Part shown: positions 1-4,278 of the stretch, one piece after another | How the letters are laid out: each line of letters opens with the position of its first letter | How positions within the stretch are numbered: the first letter of the stretch is position 1 | NCBI GenBank assembly: GCA_017397605.1 | Contig: JAFQII010000238.1 | Location: 1-6,047 of the forward strand | Source: Clostridia bacterium | GTDB lineage: Bacteria; Bacillota; Clostridia; Oscillospirales; CAG-382 | DNA: 6,047 nucleotides | Reading direction: 5' to 3' | The notes under the pieces: model-generated | Database searches by the model: none | What the model was told of the DNA's origin: nothing | What the model saw: only the letters and a program-made list of their open reading frames with translations | Position numbers and translations under genes: made by a program

Positions 1-4
1 TCAT
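1..4 (-). CDS. Start codon of a minus-strand, probably SpoVT-like regulator (rest lies left of window)
   Basis: Only the ATG (bases 4 to 2) and one further base are visible. On the minus strand a ribosome binding site AAGAGGAG (bases 20-13) stands 8 nt before the ATG. The leader around it matches the leader of the SpoVT fragment whose start codon is at 1683-1681. Shared blocks are TCATATAT, ATCTCCT and TTACAAATT, in the same order and at almost the same distances. The inference is that this is the start of a SpoVT/AbrB-type transcription regulator, perhaps the intact copy of the broken one inside the window. No coding residues beyond Met can be checked here. Confidence 0.5.
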
Positions 5-40
5 ATATAAATCTCCTCTTAATTTTACAAATTACGATAC

Positions 41-69
41 TATAATATGTAAAATGGAGAAAAATATAC
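41..69 (-). promoter_or_regulatory. Possible sigma-G/sigma-F type promoter of the left minus-strand gene
   Basis: On the minus strand, GTATA (69-65) is followed after exactly 17 bases by TATTATA (47-41). This fits the forespore pattern GHATR, 17-18 bases, cATnnTA except for the first base of the -10. The same arrangement with the same spacing recurs in copy B (1747-1719). Bacillus spoVT is known to be sigma-G dependent, so the match is meaningful, but the region is AT-rich. TATAAT on the plus strand at 41-46 could instead serve sigma-A. Confidence 0.35.
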
Positions 70-76
70 TGGGCTA

Positions 77-105
77 TTTACTTTTTCGAATTGCTGTGCT
101 ATACT
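77..105 (+). promoter_or_regulatory. Sigma-A promoter with extended -10, upstream of the leucine-rich-repeat gene
   Basis: The -35 is TTTACT (77-82), followed by a 17-base spacer and the -10 TATACT (100-105), with the extended TG at 97-98. The corresponding promoter in copy B (1751-1779) has the same -35, spacing and TG. Transcription would start near 112, leaving a very short leader with the ribosome binding site at or near the 5' end of the message. Confidence 0.6.
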
Positions 106-111
106 TTGCAT

Positions 112-120
112 GGAGGTGAT
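112..120 (+). promoter_or_regulatory. Ribosome binding site that sets the start at 124
   Basis: GGAGGTGAT is a near-perfect match to the 16S anti-Shine-Dalgarno. It lies 3 nt before the ATG at 124 (7 nt from its GGAGG core). It excludes the in-frame TTG at 91, which lies upstream of this site and of the -10 box. Confidence 0.85.
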
Positions 121-123
121 CTC

Positions 124-1152
124 ATGTCTTTCTTTGCTTTATTCAGAAAAAAACAAAGAAAAAACAGTTCCCATGATTTCAATGACGAAAAGCAGTCCAC
201 GTTTGTTCGGGAAAACAATGTACAGGCATCCACAGAAACATCTGCTGAGCCCGCTGTGAAAGAAGAGGTTGCGTTGGAATATACACTGGAACAGCTGATG
301 GAAATTGTGGAGCAGGAGAATCTCTCCATGCTGATTAGCGGCTGGGAAAGTAATGGACAGGGGATCATTTTTGATCATCGCCATTTCCATGGCGATACCG
401 TTTTGCGCGCTTTTGATTTTGGTTTTTGGTACGTTCATTACGAAACCGGCTCGAAAGCAAGAGAAGAAGACGTCCATTTCTTTAACAACCGGCAGGAGGC
501 CTGCAGAAAAGCACTGGAGTATGCTCGGGAAGAAAAACTGAAGCGCATGAATTCTTATTCCAACACCAACCCTCGAATTCTGCGCTGGTCGTTGGATGAC
601 GAGGGGACGCTGACCCTTTCCGGAAAAGGTCCCATGCTTTCGCCGTTTTTGCCGCAATACAGAGTCATTGACAAAGACCAAATGGCATTTGAATTGGAAT
701 TCGGAGATTGGATGCTGAATGAAGGCGATGTAAAGCTGGAATTCACGCTCCCTTGGGATGGTCAAAAGGTACGGAAAGTCATCATTGAACCGGGATTGAC
801 CACCGTTGCAACCAATGCTTTTAACATTTTCAGCCATATCGTCAACAATTGTTGTTTTAATGAAACCTATCAGTTGTTGGAAGAGATCATTCTGCCTGAT
901 AAGATGGAGAGCCTGGAAAGAATCTCCATTCAAAACTGTCCCGTATTGCAAAAAGTAGTGATTCCCGCAAGCGTGAGAGATATCTGTGAGTCCGAGTATG
1001 GCGCGGTTTTCCGTAATTGCCCCTGCGTCCGAATTCATACACCCGTCGGTTCCTATGCAGAAGCATTTGCACAACGCAATAACATCCTTACGGTCTCCCC
1101 TTCTTCCGTCGGCGAGGCTACTGCGCCTGCAGATTCGCTGCCCTCTAAATGA
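124..1152 (+). CDS. Cytoplasmic protein with C-terminal BspA-type leucine-rich repeats
   Basis: This 342-residue protein has no signal peptide or membrane segment and begins with a basic, charged stretch, so it is probably cytoplasmic. Residues 20-52 look like a flexible acidic linker. Residues 53-140 form a distinct alpha/beta domain with an aromatic core (FGFWYVHYETG, 99-109) and a closing helix (QEACRKALEYAREEKLK). It has the general look of small immunity-type domains, but I cannot name the family. Residues 155-171 (WSLDDEGTLTLSGKGPM) are the usual entry motif of BspA-type repeat proteins. Degenerate leucine-rich repeats follow (216-233, 251-287), and the cap NCPCVRIHTPVGSYAEAFAQ (298-317) is typical of LRR_5 proteins. 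Such repeats generally bind proteins; the partner is unknown. The start is fixed by the ribosome site at 112-120. The stop overlaps the next start (ATGA), so the two were probably co-translated. Base composition is lower in G+C than in the operon to the right. Confidence 0.85.
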   Translation: MSFFALFRKKQRKNSSHDFNDEKQSTFVRENNVQASTETSAEPAVKEEVALEYTLEQLMEIVEQENLSMLISGWESNGQGIIFDHRHFHGDTVLRAFDFGFWYVHYETGSKAREEDVHFFNNRQEACRKALEYAREEKLKRMNSYSNTNPRILRWSLDDEGTLTLSGKGPMLSPFLPQYRVIDKDQMAFELEFGDWMLNEGDVKLEFTLPWDGQKVRKVIIEPGLTTVATNAFNIFSHIVNNCCFNETYQLLEEIILPDKMESLERISIQNCPVLQKVVIPASVRDICESEYGAVFRNCPCVRIHTPVGSYAEAFAQRNNILTVSPSSVGEATAPADSLPSK

Positions 1153-1479
1153 CCGAGATTCTCCTGCAATGCCGCGGATCATACCGGCTGATTCCAACAG
1201 CAACTGTCTTCGGGAAGAAATCACAAATATAGGTTGCAAGCCTCAGTGCAAGGGAATATACATGGATTGTCAGCAGTTTGCGTATACCGCCAAGAGACCC
1301 TTCTTTTCCATGCCCGTGTTGGCGACGGCACCAAAGTTGCCTGGTATGGATACACAGAACAAGACCGGGCAATCATCGAACAGGCTGATGAAGCAATGCA
1401 GCGCATTCTTGCGAACTGTACTCACGTGGAAAGACAGGTCCGGCTGCAAGCAGAAGCGTTGCCATCTTACCGGGATTGA
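1149..1479 (+). pseudogene. Small gene of unknown function, split by an apparent +1 frameshift
   Basis: An ATG at 1149 overlaps the stop of the upstream gene (ATGA), the usual sign of translational coupling. This frame reads 27 residues (beginning MTEILLQCRGSYRLIPTATV) and stops at TAG 1230-1232. The next frame continues with protein-like sequence to TGA 1477-1479, including LSAVCVYRQETLLFHARVGD and AWYGYTEQDRAIIEQADEAM. That second part lacks a convincing start or ribosome site of its own. The span is 331 bases, one more than a multiple of three, so removing one base gives a single 109-residue protein. Loss of one G from GGG at 1212-1214 would do this and would remove the TAG from the frame. 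A hairpin terminator begins 12 bases after the stop, as expected for the end of a real transcription unit. I do not recognise the family. It may be a true pseudogene, a sequencing or assembly error, or less likely a programmed frameshift. Confidence 0.55.
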
Positions 1480-1491
1480 CATTCATAGGCA

Positions 1492-1528
1492 AATGACGGA
1501 GTATTTTTACTCCGTCATTGTTCTTTCT
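1492..1528 (+). terminator. Rho-independent terminator after the leucine-rich-repeat unit
   Basis: The arms AATGACGGAGTA (1492-1503) and TACTCCGTCATT (1508-1519) pair perfectly over 12 bp around a TTTT loop. A T-rich tail (TTCTTTCT, 1521-1528) follows on the plus strand. In the opposite direction the flank is not T-rich, so it mainly stops plus-strand transcripts. The stop codon of the minus-strand SpoVT remnant lies in this hairpin, suggesting that the remnant was joined here secondarily. Confidence 0.8.
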
Positions 1529-1683
1529 AAGAAACTATGTACGCATAAGCAAAACCTATCGAAAAGGCGTATCATTGTCAGCAACGGCTCCCTGTCACGG
1601 ATGCGCAAGCTGCGGCGGATTTCTTTTGGTATCACAACGCGCCCGAGGTCGTCGATTCTGCGAACAATTCCTGTTGCTTTCAT
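1507..1683 (-). pseudogene. spoVT: Truncated SpoVT (AbrB/SpoVT family) N-terminal fragment
   Basis: Read on the minus strand from ATG 1683-1681, this gives 58 codons to TAA 1509-1507. A ribosome site AAGGAG (1699-1694) precedes it. Residues 1-35 (MKATGIVRRIDDLGRVVIPK and on through EIRRSLRIRDREPL) match the swapped-hairpin DNA-binding domain of SpoVT nearly residue for residue. After residue 35 the similarity ends. The sequence continues with LTMIRLFDRFCLC and runs into the terminator hairpin of the neighbouring unit. Bacillus SpoVT is about 178 residues with a GAF-like C-terminal domain; here that domain and the last strands of the DNA-binding fold are missing, so the product is unlikely to fold normally. 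A rump DNA-binding or interfering peptide cannot be excluded, since start, ribosome site and promoter look intact. SpoVT controls late forespore gene expression in endospore formers. Confidence 0.8.
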
Positions 1684-1718
1684 ATATGCTTATCTCCTTA
1701 AATTACAAATTGTGTTGT

Positions 1719-1747
1719 TAGTATTTGTAAAAGAAAGCGTTTTATAC
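1719..1747 (-). promoter_or_regulatory. Possible sigma-G type promoter of the truncated SpoVT gene
   Basis: On the minus strand, GTATA (1747-1743), 17 bases, then AATACTA (1725-1719) matches the forespore sigma pattern apart from the first base of the -10. Predicted transcription would start near 1712, about 30 bases before the ATG. Agreement with the position and spacing in copy A is the main support. Confidence 0.4.
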
Positions 1748-1750
1748 TTA

Positions 1751-1779
1751 TTTACTTTTTGAAACGGTTGTGATATAAT
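1751..1779 (+). promoter_or_regulatory. Strong sigma-A promoter of the dehydrogenase-M20-GH2 operon
   Basis: The -35 is TTTACT (1751-1756), then 17 bases, then a consensus -10 TATAAT (1774-1779) with the extended TG at 1771-1772. The predicted start near 1786 gives a leader of about 36 bases before the TTG at 1822. An inverted repeat (1762-1802) encloses the -10, so a repressor could block this promoter. Confidence 0.75.
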
Positions 1780-1802
1780 CGCTTTGAAAAGATAAACCGT
1801 TT
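1762..1802. repeat. Inverted repeat around the -10 box, candidate operator
   Basis: AAACGGTT (1762-1769) and AACCGTTT (1795-1802) are perfect 8-bp inverted copies separated by 25 bases that contain the -10 box and predicted start site. Centre-to-centre spacing is 33 bases, about three helical turns, which suits two half-sites on the same DNA face or a looped dimer-of-dimers. TTTGAAAAG also occurs twice (1783-1791 and 1800-1808), 17 bases apart. No counterpart is obvious in copy A, so this would be specific to the right-hand operon. Confidence 0.4.
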
Positions 1803-1821
1803 GAAAAGGGGCGTGGCTTCT

Positions 1822-3093
1822 TTGGATATCAACGAGTTATTGCGCGGTGTGGAATGCACTTGCGGGAACACACACACCTGCGGCATCCGCTACGTTTACA
1901 TTGAGCCCGACGCGATCGCGCATTTGAAAGAGATCTGCGAGCCGTTTGCGCACATTTTGATCGTTGCGGACGAAAATACCTTTGCCGCCGCGGGCAGGCA
2001 AACGCTGGATGCGCTAAAGACCAAGCAAGTCCGGGAAGTCATCTTTGACGGAAAAGAAATCCTTGTCCCAAACGAAAATGCGATCGAAAAAGTCACAAGC
2101 AATCTTGCGCACACCGATCTGATCGTCGGCATCGGCTCGGGCGTGATCCAGGATCTATGCAAATACGTTTCGTTTGCGAGCAAAATTCCGTATCTTGTGG
2201 TTGCGAGCGCACCTTCCATGGACGGTTATGCTTCGAGCGGCGCGGCAATGATCACGGACGGGATGAAAGTCACGTACCCCGCAGGTCTTCCGCTTGCAAT
2301 TGTTGCAGATACCGATGTTCTTCGCAACGCGCCCATGGAAATGATCGTCGCAGGCTACGGAGACATCATCGGCAAGTTTTCGGCGCTCAACGACTGGAAA
2401 TTGAGCAAGTGTGTGATGGACGAGTATTTTTGCGATTATATCTTCGACTTGACCTGCGAACAGATCAAAAAGACGCTTGCGCTCGCAGACGGCATTCTGC
2501 GCCGTGACGAAACGAGCGTGCGGACGTTGATGGAAGCATTGGTGACCGTCGGCATTCTGATGAGCTTTGCGGGCTCGTCCCGCCCTGCATCGGGCAGTGA
2601 ACATCATTTGTCCCACTTTTTTGAGATTACGGGAATTCTGGACGGCACGTATTATTTTCCGCACGGCATCGACGTCGCGTATTCGACTTACGTGACGGCA
2701 AAGCTGCGTGAGTACATTCTTGCGCACGGATGCAAAAACAGCCGTTTCCGCCTGTCGGACGACCGGTACCGTACGGTAATGCGGGAGCTCTACACTTCTG
2801 TCGCCGACGGCTGTATCGCCCTGCAGCAAAAGGTCGGCAATTACGATACCGACCGCACCGAGATCTACCGCCAAAAAGAGGCGGAGATCAAACGGATCCT
2901 TGCCGAAATGCCCGCGTCCGACGAGATTGCGCGCATGCTCTCGACCGTCGGGCTGGACATGGACAAATTCTATGCGCAGTACGGCAACAAGCACATCCGC
3001 GATGCCGTTTTGTATGCCAAAGACCTCAAGGACAGATACACCGTATTGTGGCTGTATTACGATCTGTTCGGCGGGGAAACGCCGTTATCGTGA
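1822..3093 (+). CDS. araM: Glycerol-1-phosphate dehydrogenase family protein (AraM/EgsA-like)
   Basis: This 423-residue protein belongs to the iron-ADH/dehydroquinate-synthase-like superfamily, in the branch that reduces dihydroxyacetone phosphate to sn-glycerol 1-phosphate with NAD(P)H in the cytoplasm. Residues are numbered from TTG 1822. The N-terminal cysteine-rich CTCGNTHTC (12-20) is typical of bacterial AraM relatives. GSGVIQD (105-111) is the nucleotide-binding glycine motif, and SAPSMDGYASSGAA (129-142) is the family signature. D181 in GYGDIIGK, H261 in GSEHHLSH and H281 in PHGIDVAY are the expected metal ligands. The C-terminal part is helical. AAAAGGGG (1804-1811) lies 10 bases before TTG 1822, and family members begin with a (M)DIN-like sequence, so I prefer 1822 over the in-frame TTG 1801 and GTG 1813. 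A 15-base gap to the M20 gene indicates an operon. In Bacillus, araM lies in an arabinose operon. Here the partner genes suggest carbohydrate use rather than lipid synthesis, so the true substrate may be another sugar or polyol phosphate. Confidence 0.85.
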   Translation: MDINELLRGVECTCGNTHTCGIRYVYIEPDAIAHLKEICEPFAHILIVADENTFAAAGRQTLDALKTKQVREVIFDGKEILVPNENAIEKVTSNLAHTDLIVGIGSGVIQDLCKYVSFASKIPYLVVASAPSMDGYASSGAAMITDGMKVTYPAGLPLAIVADTDVLRNAPMEMIVAGYGDIIGKFSALNDWKLSKCVMDEYFCDYIFDLTCEQIKKTLALADGILRRDETSVRTLMEALVTVGILMSFAGSSRPASGSEHHLSHFFEITGILDGTYYFPHGIDVAYSTYVTAKLREYILAHGCKNSRFRLSDDRYRTVMRELYTSVADGCIALQQKVGNYDTDRTEIYRQKEAEIKRILAEMPASDEIARMLSTVGLDMDKFYAQYGNKHIRDAVLYAKDLKDRYTVLWLYYDLFGGETPLS

Positions 3094-3108
3094 AGGAGGA
3101 CAGCAAAC

Positions 3109-4266
3109 ATGCCTGTAGGATACTTTGATACCGTTGATGCACGTACCGAAACATACATCGATTTTTTGTGCAACATCTGCGCGTTTGAGGCAAAAGCGTC
3201 TGACAAAGAAACCATCGACGCGATGCTGTCGTACATCGCGGAATTTGCGCAGTCGGAGGGGTTTGCCGTCACACGGACGCGCATGGAAACGTGCGGTGAT
3301 TTTTTGAGCATCGACCTCAACGCGGGCGCGCAAAAAGGCTGTGTCTTTTTGGCGCACACGGACACCGTCCACGAAAAAGGTGCGTTTGGCGCTGTGCCCG
3401 TGACGCGTATGGCGGACAGAATCATTGCGCCGGGCAGTATTGACTGCAAGGGCGGGATCGCCATCGCGTTGCTCGCCATGAAAGCGTTCGCGGAGCACGG
3501 CTATCGCAAACATCTGAGGTTGATTCTGACCTCGGACGAAGAAACGTCCAATGCACTCGGCGGTCAGGCGGAGATCGATTATTTTGCGCAAATGTGCGGC
3601 GGTTTTCCATACGCAATCAACTGCGAGACCACCGAAAAAGACGAGGTCGTTATCTCCCGCAAGGGAATCCTCAAGTACCGCATGGATATTACGGGCATCG
3701 GGGGACACTCGGGGATTCATTACGCATCTTGCAAGAACGCCGTCGAAGAAGCGGCGTACAAGATCCTTGCCTTTCGTGACGAAAGCAAGATAGACGGCGT
3801 GACGTACAGCTGCAATATTGTGCACGGCGGAACGTATCCCAACATCATTCCCGATACTTGCTCGCTGACCGTGGACGTGCGTGTCAAACGGCATGCGGAT
3901 ATGAAGCATGCGGAAGAAACCGTCGCAAAGATCGCGTCGGCAAGCTATCTCGGCGGTACCTCTGCCGCTTTGACGCGTTTGAGCAAGCGTCCGCCGATGG
4001 AGAAAAACGCGCAGACGGATGCGTTGTTTGACCGACTGCTGGCAGTCTGCCGCAAATATGATCTGGGCAGTTTGACGCCGATCGAATCGGGCGGCGGGTC
4101 GGACTCCTGCTACACGCAGGCGGCGGGCATTCCGTCGATTTGCGGTATGGGCGGAAGCGGTGCATTCTGCCACACCGACAAAGAGTATATTTTGACTGCA
4201 TCCGTTCCGCTTCGTGCAAAAATCCTTGCCGCTTTTTTGCACGAGGAACAATCAAGCAAGCGATAA
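3109..4266 (+). CDS. M20-family zinc metallopeptidase / amidohydrolase
   Basis: This 385-residue cytoplasmic hydrolase is expected to cleave an amide or peptide bond using two zinc ions. HTDT (83-86) supplies ligand H83 and supporting D85. D112 in GSIDCKGG is the bridging ligand. E144 and E145 in SDEET are the general base and a ligand. E173 in NCET fills the fourth position, and H355 in FCHTDKEY is the last ligand. The small dimerisation domain lies between, with GIGGHSGIHYASC (196-208) at its start. All ligands are present and the length is normal for the carboxypeptidase G2/ArgE/DapE/Xaa-His dipeptidase group. I cannot assign it to any one of these, so the substrate is open. AAGGAGGA (3093-3100) stands 8 bases before the ATG and overlaps the last base of the upstream stop codon. 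The gap to the GH2 gene is 12 bases. Its place between a sugar-phosphate dehydrogenase and a glycosidase hints at an N-acylated or peptide-linked sugar substrate; this is inference. Confidence 0.88.
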   Translation: MPVGYFDTVDARTETYIDFLCNICAFEAKASDKETIDAMLSYIAEFAQSEGFAVTRTRMETCGDFLSIDLNAGAQKGCVFLAHTDTVHEKGAFGAVPVTRMADRIIAPGSIDCKGGIAIALLAMKAFAEHGYRKHLRLILTSDEETSNALGGQAEIDYFAQMCGGFPYAINCETTEKDEVVISRKGILKYRMDITGIGGHSGIHYASCKNAVEEAAYKILAFRDESKIDGVTYSCNIVHGGTYPNIIPDTCSLTVDVRVKRHADMKHAEETVAKIASASYLGGTSAALTRLSKRPPMEKNAQTDALFDRLLAVCRKYDLGSLTPIESGGGSDSCYTQAAGIPSICGMGGSGAFCHTDKEYILTASVPLRAKILAAFLHEEQSSKR

Positions 4267-4278
4267 GGAGAAAGTGAT

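Larger units (their letters stand above)
1..105. repeat. Divergent promoter module, copy A (diverged duplicate of 1680-1779)
   Basis: This stretch aligns over its whole length with 1680-1779 with a few small gaps. Shared landmarks in order are TCATATAT, ATCTCCT, TTACAAATT, TGTAAAA, TATACT, TATTTACTTTTT, and TGTG followed by a -10 box. It holds a minus-strand gene start on the left and a plus-strand extended -10 promoter on the right. The copies are clearly diverged, so the duplication is old or one copy came from a relative. Confidence 0.6.
1680..1779. repeat. Divergent promoter module, copy B (diverged duplicate of 1-105)
   Basis: This contains the start and leader of the truncated SpoVT gene on the minus strand and the promoter of the dehydrogenase operon on the plus strand. 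It corresponds element by element to 1-105. The distance from the minus-strand start to the plus-strand -35 is 71 bases here against 76 in copy A. The conserved blocks are the ribosome site region, TTACAAATT, TATACT, TATTTACTTTTT and the TG-extended -10. Confidence 0.6.

Noticed and set aside
139..1239. Long open frame of 366 codons on the minus strand opposite the leucine-rich-repeat gene
   Set aside because: It lies almost wholly antisense to a gene with a recognisable repeat region and an excellent ribosome site. Its translation is rich in Arg, Cys and His with no domain pattern.
1492..1519. Hairpin as a terminator for the minus-strand SpoVT remnant
   Set aside because: The minus-strand flank after the stem is TGCCTATG rather than a T-run, whereas the plus-strand flank is T-rich.
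986..1762. Plus-strand open frame of 258 codons crossing the cassette end, terminator and SpoVT remnant
   Set aside because: It overlaps the end of a real gene, reads through a strong terminator and runs antisense to the SpoVT fragment; the translation is basic and lacks any domain pattern.
2155..2994. Minus-strand open frame of 279 codons opposite the dehydrogenase gene
   Set aside because: It is a mirror effect of the codon bias in the real gene; the translation is Arg/His/Val-rich and without motifs, and the plus strand has clear family signatures.
3085..4251. Minus-strand open frame of 388 codons opposite the M20 gene
   Set aside because: The plus strand encodes all M20 metal ligands. 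The antisense translation has no recognisable domain and reflects a lack of stop codons in GC-biased codons.
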